This document shows positions 52,291 through 60,329 of a DNA stretch of 64,000 nt, piece after piece. Origin of the DNA: Actinomyces viscosus (GTDB taxonomy: Bacteria > Actinomycetota > Actinomycetes > Actinomycetales > Actinomycetaceae); the NCBI RefSeq assembly GCF_900637975.1, contig NZ_LR134477.1:3162001-3226000 (forward strand), given 5' to 3'. Position numbers and translations under genes: made by a program. The notes under the pieces are model-generated. The model was not told the DNA's origin. It did no database searches and saw only the letters and a program-made list of their open reading frames with translations. The first letter of the stretch is position 1; each line of letters starts with the position of its first letter.

Positions 52291-52998
52291 ATGGCGGTAG
52301 CAGGGGTCCAGCACCACTGGGCAGTCACCCGCGGAAACAACCCAGACACCAAGCCCTACTACTGCCCCCTCCACGAGTCACGACACTTCGCCGCGGTCAC
52401 CCTCTACCAGCGCCTCCTCCAGCCCGTCCCCGACGACGCAAACGACTACTGGGTCCGCCTCGCCGACATGGCCGTCGTCATCCCCGAGCGGGAAGCCAGC
52501 TTCTTCTACCAGCTCTCCCTGCTCGCTCAAGCCACCTGGATCCCCGTCGACCACGACATCGACCTGGACGCCATCCTCGCCAAGGCCCGCACCGAGCTCG
52601 CCACCCACCCCACCCCAACCATCACCGGAGACCACGCCGACCCCCGCGTCCTAGGTCGCCCAGCCATCACCACCGCCCCCACCCTCACCAACATCAAGAC
52701 CCAAGGCACCTGGGCGGTCACCCTCGAGGCCGACGACCCCAACGACGGCGTCGACGACATCTGGGTAAGCCCCATCTACGCCGACGAGCCCCCCACCACC
52801 TACGCCCAGGCCCGCGACCGCTACCTCACCGTCGCCAAGGACCTCAACAGAGTCGTCCCACCCGACCCCGAACCCACCACCGGCATCCGCTTCTGGTACA
52901 CCCTCGAGACCAGCGCCTCCACCCCCTGGTACCCCGACGACATCAACATCGACCCCACCCAGGCCATCACCCAGCTCTACGACCAGCTCACCCAGTAA
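52291..52998 (+). CDS. Hypothetical protein
   Basis: 235 aa from ATG 52291, which has AGGGGGAAACAAG upstream. It is acidic and soluble. Features are HHWAVTRGNNPDTKPYYCPLHESRHFAAVTLYQRLL and a C-terminal IRFWYTLETSASTPWYPDDINI. No family is recognised. It is divergent from the secretion operon and closed by a perfect hairpin, so it forms its own unit. The upstream codons of the longer frame are probably not used. Confidence 0.6.
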   Translation: MAVAGVQHHWAVTRGNNPDTKPYYCPLHESRHFAAVTLYQRLLQPVPDDANDYWVRLADMAVVIPEREASFFYQLSLLAQATWIPVDHDIDLDAILAKARTELATHPTPTITGDHADPRVLGRPAITTAPTLTNIKTQGTWAVTLEADDPNDGVDDIWVSPIYADEPPTTYAQARDRYLTVAKDLNRVVPPDPEPTTGIRFWYTLETSASTPWYPDDINIDPTQAITQLYDQLTQ

Positions 52999-53021
52999 AA
53001 ACCCCACCACCAAAAGAAAAA

Positions 53022-53052
53022 GTTTCAGGGTGACACAGTGTCACCCTGAAAC
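53022..53052. terminator. Bidirectional terminator
   Basis: A perfect inverted repeat (GTTTCAGGGTGACAC, A, GTGTCACCCTGAAAC) lies between convergent genes ending at 52998 and 53074. A-rich and AT-rich flanks suit both directions. Confidence 0.85.
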
Positions 53053-53073
53053 CATATGTGGCCACAATCACAT

Positions 53074-54153
53074 CTACGTGGTTGGTTGGAACGCCTCGAC
53101 CACCTCCCGAGCCCGCTCAGCCACCTCCTCAGACCCCAGCGCCACAATCGGAGCCTTCGTGCCTCGACGCGACCCGATCAGCAGCGTCATCCACGCCCGA
53201 GCACACGCCTTCGACGCCCCCAGGTCCGCCAGGCGAGAGTCATTAGCCGCCGCCGTCTGCCGCCTCGACTCACCCCACGCCAAAGCCAGCTCCGTGACCC
53301 TCCGGGTCCCGGCCCACGCCAACGGCTCCGCCATCCCCGCATCCACCAGAGCGTTCACCAGTCCCGACATCACCACCTGAAAATCATCCAGCCCCACCGC
53401 CGACACCTCCAGCGCACCCGGCAGACCACTGCCCTCCGGAACCAGCCCCGGCTCCACCGACGTCACCGACACACCCTCAGGCGGCAGGCAGTCACGCCCC
53501 TCCAAGGTCGCTGTCCTCGTGATCCGGGTCCACATCGCCCACGGCGAGTCCGCGATCGCGATCCCCCTGGCGTTCAAACGCATCACCTCCCAGGCCCAGC
53601 CCATCGTGTCCGCCTTCGACTCCCGCCGACTCAACCCACCAAACCGCATCCCCTGATGCACCGACCCCGCAAACTGACTCTCAACCGCCTTGTCCAGGCT
53701 CCGAGCCACCACAGCCATCGACTCACCCACCCACTCCTCGCAGATAGCCCCCAGAACCGCCTCCCGCAGCCCCGGGTTGTCCCCAGTAACCACCCACGGC
53801 CCATCCGGGTCAACATCCGGGACCGCGAACCGGTACACCCGCACGTCCTCATCCACATCCTCATCAGCCCCCGTCTCCACAGGCAGCAGACGAATCAAGT
53901 TCGCCCCCTGACGCTGCCTACGACGACGAAGCCGACGCACCAGAACACCCCGATCCTCCATCCGAGCCAGAGCCCGCTTCACCGACCGCTCCGACACGTG
54001 CGCATGAGCCGCCAACCAAGCCACCGACGCAATCACCTCACCACGCCAGTCAGCCAACCGCGCCAGCTCCATCACCACAGCCGTATCCGCCGGCTTAAGC
54101 CCCTCCAAGGACTCCACCCACACCGGCCACGACACCCGCGTCTCCTCACTCAC
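53074..54153 (-). CDS. Winged-helix protein (replication-type)
   Basis: 359 aa. Residues about 20-85 are a winged helix-turn-helix: LKPADTAVVMELARLADWRGEVIASVAWLAAHAHVSERSVKRALARMEDRGVLVRR. The rest is helical and unrecognised, with WAWEVMRLNARGIAIADSPWAMWTR. It overlaps the previous gene (54150) by 4 nt, so both are one operon. Plasmid and ICE replication initiators of actinobacteria often have such two-protein winged-helix operons. Function is inferred only from that. Confidence 0.65.
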   Translation of the reverse strand: MSEETRVSWPVWVESLEGLKPADTAVVMELARLADWRGEVIASVAWLAAHAHVSERSVKRALARMEDRGVLVRRLRRRRQRQGANLIRLLPVETGADEDVDEDVRVYRFAVPDVDPDGPWVVTGDNPGLREAVLGAICEEWVGESMAVVARSLDKAVESQFAGSVHQGMRFGGLSRRESKADTMGWAWEVMRLNARGIAIADSPWAMWTRITRTATLEGRDCLPPEGVSVTSVEPGLVPEGSGLPGALEVSAVGLDDFQVVMSGLVNALVDAGMAEPLAWAGTRRVTELALAWGESRRQTAAANDSRLADLGASKACARAWMTLLIGSRRGTKAPIVALGSEEVAERAREVVEAFQPTT

Positions 54154-55640
54154 GACGCAACCTCCCCAACCTCAGCCTGCCTCCACTGCTCAACCAGCTC
54201 GCCGGCCAGGCTCATCTGCCTGGCCCGCCCCACATCGGGATGCTCACGCCGCACCTGCTCCCAGGCCCGCTCAGCCAGCTCCTGATCCCGTGTCCGCGGC
54301 GGCTCAACGACCTTCACCGCCCGCCGGGCGACCTCAACCTGTCCCTCACCCGCCGCCACCAGCGCCGCTGGCGCCAGTGTCGGATCCACCTTGTGCCTCA
54401 GCCGCCAGGCCACCAGCCGCGACAGGTGTCCCACCGGCTCAGGTAGGTCCTCGTCCAGCGCCGAACGGATCTCGCTCGGCCTCCAGCCGGCCTCGACCCG
54501 CTCCCGCAGCAGCCTGGCCACCTCCGAGGCGCCCTGCGGGTCCGACGCGACCCTCAGCATGCTCGCAGGCAGGCACGACCCCAGCAGGCCACGAGCCTCA
54601 GCCGGCAACCCCGGATCACCACCCACAGGGCCATCGACGGCTCGCTCAACACCAGAAACACCCTCAGAAGGTGCCTGTGAGGCCCGTGAAGAGGATTTCA
54701 CACCCGATCCGTGTCCGCGATTGGGTGAGGCTCCGATAGGCCGCTCACGAGGCTCCTGCGACCTCGACGGCTCCGTGCCCGACTCGGGGCTCGGCGCGGG
54801 GCCGGTCCGGGACGTGCCGCGGCCAGCCGGCTCCTGGGTACTCGGGTGCTTCACGCCGCCGGGCGAGGCGCCCCGCCGAGCCCGGCCGGCGCCCGACGCC
54901 TGTCGAGCACGATCCCGACCCGCCCCGACCGACCCCGACCGCGAACCGGCGCCCGCGCCTGGTGACACCACCTCGGCCCGGTCAGGTCCGGTCTGGTCTA
55001 AAGACTCTTCTTCCGAACGTAGTGAGGAAGAAGGTTTGGTATCCCGTAGGGATAGTGCCGCGCTTGACCGTGCCACGGTGGAGCGCGGCACGGTGCGACC
55101 TGCGGAAACACCCTGTTTGCCCAGGTCAGACCGTGCGGCACCTGTTGCCGCACGGCGACCATCATCAGACAAGTTATCCACAGGCCCCTCGGAAGGGGTG
55201 CGTTTGCCCAGGTCAGACCGTGCGGCACCATCTGCCGCACGGTGCGACCTGCGGATACGCGACCCGCACGACTGCCTCGGCTCCTCAGGGTCAACCACAC
55301 CCGCCCGCTGCTCCTCAGGCAGCTCCGACAACGCCGTAGCCCGCCCTATCGACACGTCCGAGAACACCGTCACCGTCCGGATCCGGCCACCCTCACGACG
55401 CACCGTGAACCGGTGCCGGTAACCAGCCTCCTCCAGCTCACCCAGAGCCGCCCGCACGGCCTTCTCACCCATACCCCGGCCAGCGAACGCCCGGTAACCC
55501 AGATCCGCCCCCGGAGCAGTCGATAGAGCCCTCGCAAGAATCCCCAGAGCCCCGTACGAGATCGACGAGTCCCACACCACCTCATTAGGCAGCGCTGTGG
55601 CACCCTTACGAACAACGAAGTACTCACTCACAGCACCCAC
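54150..55640 (-). CDS. Winged-helix replication-like protein with internal origin-type repeats
   Basis: 496 aa. The N-terminal segment (YFVVRKGATALPNEVVWDSSISYGALGILARALSTAP) and GEKAVRAALGELEEAGYRHRFTV form a helix-turn-helix start as in plasmid initiators. A Ser/Arg/Pro-rich middle (about 130-330) contains two GAARSDLGK repeats. The C-terminal half is helical. The DNA coding for the repeats holds a consensus DnaA box. GTG 55640 and GTG 55631 are both possible starts. It is probably the initiator or its partner for replication of the excised ICE. Confidence 0.62.
   Translation of the reverse strand: MGAVSEYFVVRKGATALPNEVVWDSSISYGALGILARALSTAPGADLGYRAFAGRGMGEKAVRAALGELEEAGYRHRFTVRREGGRIRTVTVFSDVSIGRATALSELPEEQRAGVVDPEEPRQSCGSRIRRSHRAADGAARSDLGKRTPSEGPVDNLSDDGRRAATGAARSDLGKQGVSAGRTVPRSTVARSSAALSLRDTKPSSSLRSEEESLDQTGPDRAEVVSPGAGAGSRSGSVGAGRDRARQASGAGRARRGASPGGVKHPSTQEPAGRGTSRTGPAPSPESGTEPSRSQEPRERPIGASPNRGHGSGVKSSSRASQAPSEGVSGVERAVDGPVGGDPGLPAEARGLLGSCLPASMLRVASDPQGASEVARLLRERVEAGWRPSEIRSALDEDLPEPVGHLSRLVAWRLRHKVDPTLAPAALVAAGEGQVEVARRAVKVVEPPRTRDQELAERAWEQVRREHPDVGRARQMSLAGELVEQWRQAEVGEVAS
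55115..55249. other. Putative replication origin inside the initiator-like gene
   Basis: Two copies of a 46-48 bp repeat (55115-55160 and 55202-55249) start GTTTGCCCAGGTCAGACC and contain a perfect hairpin CCGTGCGGCA/TGCCGCACGG. The perfect DnaA box TTATCCACA (55174-55182) lies between them. The flanking GGTGCGACCTGCGGA motif recurs near 55093 and 55241. This combination is typical of plasmid oriV. Confidence 0.6.
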
Positions 55641-55663
55641 CCCCCAACCAGAACAGGACCCCC

Positions 55664-56089
55664 ATGCACTTCTGGCAGATCGCCCCCGACGCCCGACAGC
55701 ACCTCGACAAAGCCATCAACGACGCCTTCAAGCTCGGCGACACCGTCAAGATCGAGCAGGCCCCCGACGGGACCTTCCGCGTCACCTCCCCGGCACTCAT
55801 CCCCTACGGCGACCCCAACCGCCACGACGGCGTCACCCTCTCCGTACTCGACAGGTACATCCCCACCACAGGAGACGTCGACAGGCTCGCCAACCTCCTC
55901 GACGTCGCCCTCAAATGGCAGAGCTACATCGTCATCACCAGCCACACCGACCAGGACGAAGGCCTCTCCTGGCTCATCCACAGCCCCGACTCCTACGCCA
56001 CCACAGCCGAAGGCAAGGCCGACGCCGCCCTCGAAGCCGAAACCGACGACATCGATGCCCTCGAGGCCGCCGACGTCGACGTGGACTGA
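55664..56089 (+). CDS. Hypothetical protein
   Basis: 141 aa, strongly acidic C-terminus (ETDDIDALEAADVDVD). The body begins MHFWQIAPDARQHLDKAINDAFKLGDTVKIEQAP and contains YIVITSHTDQDEGLSWLIHSP. No family is recognised. It is divergent from the winged-helix gene with only 23 bp between start codons, so their promoters must overlap. The ATG has an AGGAC site. Confidence 0.6.
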   Translation: MHFWQIAPDARQHLDKAINDAFKLGDTVKIEQAPDGTFRVTSPALIPYGDPNRHDGVTLSVLDRYIPTTGDVDRLANLLDVALKWQSYIVITSHTDQDEGLSWLIHSPDSYATTAEGKADAALEAETDDIDALEAADVDVD

Positions 56090-56136
56090 CTGTCCTGCTC
56101 CCAACGGTCCCCGGCCTGCGCCGTCACGCTTAGCGC

Positions 56137-56313
56137 TCACTGCTCCTCAACACCCTTCCAATAAGCCGGCACCACGCCGACGGAACTGCCTTCACCTAGG
56201 ACCATGACCGGGGTGAGCACACTGCACACCCCACGGCCCGGAGGCAGCACCTCGCCGCCCCTACCCATAGCCGCGCCATCCACCGCCACACCTGCTTGTA
56301 GCCCCTCAAACAC
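56137..56313 (-). CDS. Small hypothetical protein
   Basis: 58 aa from GTG 56313, which has GGGAGG five nt upstream (minus strand). The sequence (MFEGLQAGVAVDGAAMGRGG..., PGRGVCSVLTPVMVLGEGSSVG) is unrecognised. A longer frame exists, but the ribosome site argues for this start. An AT-rich stretch (56313-56390) precedes it. Confidence is modest because of the size. Confidence 0.45.
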   Translation of the reverse strand: MFEGLQAGVAVDGAAMGRGGEVLPPGRGVCSVLTPVMVLGEGSSVGVVPAYWKGVEEQ

Positions 56314-56392
56314 AGAAACCTCCCACTCGTAAACAACACGAATGTGATTCAAGAAAACAAGAAGAAATGAAGAACAATTAACGGGTAGACCC

Positions 56393-56920
56393 TCAGGTCC
56401 CCGCGGGCCCCTCATACTCGGGCACAGCCACGTACTCACCAGGCCGACCCGGTCGAACCCGTGCACCGGCCACCACGCCAGCCGCAAACCGCGCCACGCT
56501 GAGGACCCAGCAAGCGACGATCATCACCACGTAGGCAGCCCCAACACGCACGCCGAGCGGCGCGGTCGCAGGCAGGAACACCGCGACAACCGCCGGCCAC
56601 AGCCCCACCAGCCCCGCCCCGGCCACCAACCACCACCAGCAACGACGCCGGACAAGCCGCATGAACCGCACGCGCCCGACCAGCCCAGCCATCACCACCA
56701 GCGCGGCGAACGGCACCCACGACACCGGTCGCAGCATCAGCAGAACCAACAGCCCCAGCAGGCAGGCCAGCTCTGCACGCAGCAGCCCCAACGCCACAGG
56801 CACCCACTCGGACGCCGAGAGGTCTCTTGGCGGGCGCTGCTCCGCCGCCTCGGCCCACAGGCCCACAAGCAGACCGGTACTGAACATCACCCACAAGCCA
56901 GCCGCCACCGACGAGCTCAT
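56393..56920 (-). CDS. Hypothetical membrane protein
   Basis: 175 aa with about five hydrophobic segments (AAGLWVMFSTGLLVGLWAEA, LLRAELACLLGLLVLLML, WWWLVAGAGLVGLWPAVVAVFLP, GVRVGAAYVVMIVACWVLSVA). No family is recognised. It overlaps the small membrane gene upstream by 4 nt, so both are one unit and probably form a membrane complex. Confidence 0.6.
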   Translation of the reverse strand: MSSSVAAGLWVMFSTGLLVGLWAEAAEQRPPRDLSASEWVPVALGLLRAELACLLGLLVLLMLRPVSWVPFAALVVMAGLVGRVRFMRLVRRRCWWWLVAGAGLVGLWPAVVAVFLPATAPLGVRVGAAYVVMIVACWVLSVARFAAGVVAGARVRPGRPGEYVAVPEYEGPAGT

Positions 56921-57120
56921 GACCCCGACACCACCCGGACAGCCCGCCCCTCAGACCGAGCCTCAACCAACACGGGAGCCGCAGCCTCACGACGCGCAGC
57001 CCTGCCGCGCAGAAGCTCCGCCACCCCAACCGCGCCCAGGAGGGACGCGACGATGAGTAACCAGCACCACCACGGCACCACGTCCAGCACAAGCCAGCAG
57101 AACTCAGGAGAAAACACCAT
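56917..57120 (-). CDS. Small hypothetical membrane protein
   Basis: 67 aa from ATG 57120, with GCGAGG eight nt upstream. One or two hydrophobic stretches (FCWLVLDVVPWWCWLLIVASLLGAVGVAELL) and a basic/charged tail. It overlaps the next gene by 4 nt. No family is recognised. Confidence 0.55.
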   Translation of the reverse strand: MVFSPEFCWLVLDVVPWWCWLLIVASLLGAVGVAELLRGRAARREAAAPVLVEARSEGRAVRVVSGS

Positions 57121-57182
57121 CACGACCACCTCGCATCTCGCCGCAGGAATACTTGTCGTAGGTCACAGGAACAATTCGGGAC

Positions 57183-57364
57183 GGGTGGGAGGGCACCAGC
57201 CCGGGCGCCCTCCCACCCCGGCCAGGCGACGCACCACCGCCACCTGGCCACCAGGACCAGCAGAAACCACCTACCGGCCCCACCAGGGCAACGACGGACC
57301 ACCCGTCGCGTCCCAAGGAAGCAACGGCGGAAGGCCCGCCGCGCCCCCAGAAAGGAACAGGCCA
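57183..57364 (+). other. Structured leader A with 33-bp hairpin repeats
   Basis: A 12-bp hairpin (57183-57194 with 57207-57218, GGGTGGGAGGGC type) and a 7-bp hairpin (57220-57249) lead into units spaced 33 bp apart (57260, 57293, 57326). Each has a 5-bp stem and 5-nt loop; GACGG/CCGTC and GGCGG/CCGCC pair in different sequences. The first unit is degenerate. The last unit ends at the AAAGGAA ribosome site, 39 nt before the ATG. Confidence 0.6.
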
Positions 57365-58006
57365 ATGACCGACCTGCCCCAGCTCACACAAGCCCTCTGG
57401 CGCACCAAGCGAGCAGGAGGACACCGCGTCCTCTACCGCTTCACCCTCGACGCCGGCGGCCGCACCCACGAGCTCGACAGCGTCCTCGCCGCCGAAGGAG
57501 AACCACCCTGGACCCTCCTCATAGCCCTCATCGGCCCCCACCACTGGGCCCACACCTACAACATCACCATCAGCCCCGGCGGCGGCCTCAGGGCCGACGC
57601 CTTCCTCGCAGCCGACTACAGCCGCCTCCTCGAAGCCCTCAACATCGGAGGCAGCGGCACCAGGCCATGGCCCGCCAGCCTGCTCCTCGAAGCCGCCGAC
57701 CACGGCGCCAGCAAAGCCCGACCCCGAACCTGGATCCCGCCCAACGAGCTCCCCAAAGCCGCACGCACCAACATCGAGGAAGAAGACAAGATCTACTTCC
57801 TCAGATGGCGGCCCTGGGAGAACGACCCCCTCCGAGACGGCCCCAGCCCCAAGAACTACGACAAGACCCGCAAGCTGCTCGGCAAGGACATCGCCGACCA
57901 CTGCCGAACCCACCACATCAGCTCGTGCTGGACCACCCCAGACAACCCCAAACTCAAGCACTGCGAACACCGCCCACTACCCCCAGGCTGGGAAGACCCC
58001 CACTAG
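57365..58006 (+). CDS. Hypothetical protein with a repeat leader (DUF6037-like?)
   Basis: 213 aa. The start MTDLPQLTQALWRTKRAGGHRVLYRFTLDAGG and the end YDKTRKLLGKDIADHCRTHHISSCWTTPDN suggest the DUF6037 family, but this is a recollection and not secure. ATG 57365 lies after AAAGGAAC. The long frame upstream is the repeat leader. No catalytic motif or membrane segment is seen. It may be cargo, since it shares leader architecture with the acetyltransferase gene at 59137. Confidence 0.6.
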   Translation: MTDLPQLTQALWRTKRAGGHRVLYRFTLDAGGRTHELDSVLAAEGEPPWTLLIALIGPHHWAHTYNITISPGGGLRADAFLAADYSRLLEALNIGGSGTRPWPASLLLEAADHGASKARPRTWIPPNELPKAARTNIEEEDKIYFLRWRPWENDPLRDGPSPKNYDKTRKLLGKDIADHCRTHHISSCWTTPDNPKLKHCEHRPLPPGWEDPH

Positions 58007-58063
58007 CAGCGTCGACGGGAAACGGCTGGTCCCAGTGCCGTCCGCAAGCCACCACTGACGTCA

Positions 58064-58765
58064 TCAGCCGACCACCCACTCCCAGGCCACCGGCCGCCTG
58101 GCCGTGAACCCCTCCAACGGGTCCCGGCGAAGACGACCCCGGCCGAGAAACGACGCCAGGACATCCACCTGCTCCTCACTCGGCCCGTCAACACACAACG
58201 CCTCAACTGCGCCCACCACGGCCTGCCCCCACGGAGCAGCCGGAACCAGCGACATCGACAGCACAGGCGACAGCCCCTGCCCAGCCGCCCACCGCCAGGC
58301 CTCCTCCACCTCAGCCACGGACGGCACCCCCGGGATACCGAAGAACGTCATGCTCAGCCTGAACGACTCCGGATGCTCCCCAGCCTCGGCGAACCAGTCG
58401 TGCCCCGAGGAGGACACCCTGGCCACGCACGGGAACGGCACATCAAAGTCGCTGTACCACGGCCGCACCAACGGCCGCATCCACCCAGGCAGCACCGGAC
58501 ACTCCAACCACGCATCCGGACGAAGCAGCACCCCACCAGACGAGAAAGCCTCCAACGCCCTGGACCACTCCACCCAAGCCTCCACAGGCCAACGACTCAG
58601 ATACCCCTCATCAACACCCGCAACCTGACACACCTCCCGCACACAAGCAGGCAAAGCCTCAACAGCCCACACCGAGCAGCCACCAACCCCACCAGGAACA
58701 AGCTCACGCACGAAGTGCTCACGAGCCTCAACATCCGCAGTACTCACATCCCCAACACCAGCCAT
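58064..58765 (-). CDS. Hypothetical protein
   Basis: 233 aa from ATG 58765. It is acidic/aromatic with VEAREHFVRELVPGGVGGCSVWAVEALPACVREV and SVAEVEEAWRWAAGQGLSPVLSMSLVPAAP. No family is recognised. Its start lies in a 26-bp sequence (58763-58788) that recurs at 59905-59930 after the Xis-like gene, suggesting that it once followed that gene directly (TGATGG junction). Confidence 0.55.
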   Translation of the reverse strand: MAGVGDVSTADVEAREHFVRELVPGGVGGCSVWAVEALPACVREVCQVAGVDEGYLSRWPVEAWVEWSRALEAFSSGGVLLRPDAWLECPVLPGWMRPLVRPWYSDFDVPFPCVARVSSSGHDWFAEAGEHPESFRLSMTFFGIPGVPSVAEVEEAWRWAAGQGLSPVLSMSLVPAAPWGQAVVGAVEALCVDGPSEEQVDVLASFLGRGRLRRDPLEGFTARRPVAWEWVVG

Positions 58766-58788
58766 CACAACAACGCCCCCTGACCAGG
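58763..58788. repeat. 26-bp direct repeat, left copy
   Basis: CATCACAACAAC.CCCCCTGACCAGG differs from 59905-59930 by one base. The two copies bracket leader B and the acetyltransferase gene. Confidence 0.65.
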
Positions 58789-58888
58789 CAAAACCCCACC
58801 CACCGAAGAACCAGCAGACAAAGACACCGACACCGACGACCTGCTCGCACCACGACGGCGTGCGCCCACAACCCACGACAAGCAATAA

Positions 58889-59136
58889 GGGTGAGAGGGC
58901 GCTACCAACGCCCCCTCACCCCAGCCCAGCGGCAACAAACCAAAACCGCCGGACCACCGAGACCGGGCAGACCGAAACCCGAGCCTCGAAAGAGACAGGC
59001 AGGACCCACCTGCCGTCCCCACCGGAGCGACGACGGACCGACCGTCACGCCCCACGGAAGCGACGGTGGAAAGGCCACCGCGCTCCACTGAAGCAACGAC
59101 GGAACCGCCGCCGTGCTCCAAGAAAGGAAAGCCACC
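58889..59136 (+). other. Structured leader B with 33-bp hairpin repeats
   Basis: Begins with a hairpin GGGTGAG.GGGCG/CGCCC.CTCACCC (58889-58921), like leader A. Units with stem starts at 58999, 59032, 59065 and 59098 are exactly 33 bp apart. Stems are GCAGG/CCTGC, GACGG/CCGTC, GGTGG/CCACC and a degenerate last one, all with 5-nt loops. The ATG is 39 nt after the last unit, as in leader A. Confidence 0.62.
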
Positions 59137-59865
59137 ATGGCTCACAACATCCTCAAACCCCTCAAAAACCTCCTCCGCCGGCCCACCAGCGACACCGACG
59201 TCACCCCCACCAGCAGAACAGGAACCACCGGACTCGATATCCGACCCGCCGCGACGCAGGAAGAAGTACAGGCAATCCGCACCCTCCTCACCGAACAGGT
59301 CCCGTATCCAAACTTCGTTCCGCTCCCAGAAGTCCTGCCCAACCGGCACAACCACCTGCACCGGGAACTGATAGGAGCTTGGCGCGACAGCCACCTCATA
59401 GGAGCCGCCTTCATCGGACCCGCCGAACAAGAGGCCCACAACCTCGTAGGACCCACAGCGCACCACGACGCCGAGGTGATCCTCCGCGACGTGGCCATGA
59501 CCCACAGCCTCGCCGTAGAACCCACCCACCGAAGGACCGGCACCGCCCTGGCCATCAAGCACCACCTCAACACCTGGGCGCGCGACCACAGCGCACACCT
59601 GATCCTCGCCGTCCCAATGAACCAGGCGTCCCGCAACCTCAACCAGGCAGCCGACTACATCCTCCTCCCACCGGACATCACGCTCATCATGCAGATCAAG
59701 GCACACGCAAGCGCCCACGGATTCCCCGCGAAAGAAGGCACCACCTGGGCGCTTCGCATCCTCGACCAGGCAACCGACCCTCCCATCCGCGTGGGAGTAC
59801 ACCAACCGATGCCCCACGCGAACCGGGGCGAACACCACATCCTGAGCGTCCAGTTCCTCAACTGA
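59137..59865 (+). CDS. GNAT-family acetyltransferase
   Basis: 242 aa. After a 35-residue basic tail, the acetyl-CoA motif A is AMTHSLAVEPTHRRTGTALAIKHHL, followed by AVPMNQASRNLNQAADYILL. The donor-binding RRTGTA is an accepted variant of RxxGxG/A. The acceptor is unknown. ATG 59137 follows AGAAAGGAAAGCCACC. The gene lies between two 26-bp direct repeats with its leader and looks like an inserted cargo module. Confidence 0.8.
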   Translation: MAHNILKPLKNLLRRPTSDTDVTPTSRTGTTGLDIRPAATQEEVQAIRTLLTEQVPYPNFVPLPEVLPNRHNHLHRELIGAWRDSHLIGAAFIGPAEQEAHNLVGPTAHHDAEVILRDVAMTHSLAVEPTHRRTGTALAIKHHLNTWARDHSAHLILAVPMNQASRNLNQAADYILLPPDITLIMQIKAHASAHGFPAKEGTTWALRILDQATDPPIRVGVHQPMPHANRGEHHILSVQFLN

Positions 59866-59904
59866 CACCACGCACTCGGCCCACGACCGACCCCCACCAG
59901 CACC

Positions 59905-59930
59905 CATCACAACAACACCCCCTGACCAGG
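59905..59930. repeat. 26-bp direct repeat, right copy
   Basis: Overlaps the stop codon of the Xis-like gene. Downstream of the matching copy at 58763 the frame resumes in the gene at 58765. Confidence 0.65.
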
Positions 59931-60185
59931 AAGCTCCACACCCTCAACACCGGGCACCGACGACACCGAAGGTGCCGACGGGCCTACCGGACTCAGAAGC
60001 GCCTCGACGTTGGAACGACGGAACCGCATGCGGCCAGATGGATACCTCACGACCTCGATGAGGCCGTCTCGTCCCCAACGTCGCAGCATCGGCTGGCTGA
60101 GACCCGCTTCTGGATACTGCTCAACTACCTGACGAGCAGTGAGGAGATCGCCAGGCATTCGCCTGTACGATTTTCGTTCAGTCAT
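59907..60185 (-). CDS. MerR/excisionase-like DNA-binding protein
   Basis: 92 aa from ATG 60185. The helix-turn-helix reads MPGDLLTARQVVEQYPEAGLSQPMLRRWGRDGLIEVVRYPSGRMRFRRSNVEALL, the form of MerR-type recombination directionality factors. Size, position next to the attachment site and divergence from an XRE gene suit a Xis that controls excision. It should be made from a leaderless transcript: TTGACG, 17 nt, CATCAT and six nt to the ATG. Confidence 0.75.
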   Translation of the reverse strand: MTERKSYRRMPGDLLTARQVVEQYPEAGLSQPMLRRWGRDGLIEVVRYPSGRMRFRRSNVEALLSPVGPSAPSVSSVPGVEGVELPGQGVLL

Positions 60186-60187
60186 AC

Positions 60188-60252
60188 GTTCATGATGAAC
60201 TGTGTGGTGGCGTACGTCAAGCGTTGTATTGCACGCAAATCGTGCATATGTT
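60188..60252. promoter_or_regulatory. Divergent promoters of the Xis-like and XRE genes with operators
   Basis: Leftward: -35 TTGACG (complement 60215-60220) and -10 CATCAT (complement 60192-60197), overlapped by the palindrome GTTCATGATGAAC (60188-60200). Rightward: -35 TTGTAT (60224-60229) and -10 TATGTT (60247-60252) with the inverted repeat TGCACG-CAAAT-CGTGCA (60230-60246) filling the 17-nt spacer. Confidence 0.6.
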
Positions 60253-60329
60253 ACGTTTGTTGCATGACGTTCGTTAGTGCTCAAACCGTTCAAGCGGTGC
60301 GAGGCGTGCATGGCGAGGGAGGGGCTGTG

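Noticed and set aside
57104..57970. Antisense frames with 11-residue repeats (SVVAxxGRDG type) opposite leaders A and B
   Set aside because: The 33-bp period gives 11-residue repeats in every frame. The hairpins fit compensatory pairing better than coding, and these frames lack starts and continue antisense to real genes. I kept the nucleic-acid interpretation.
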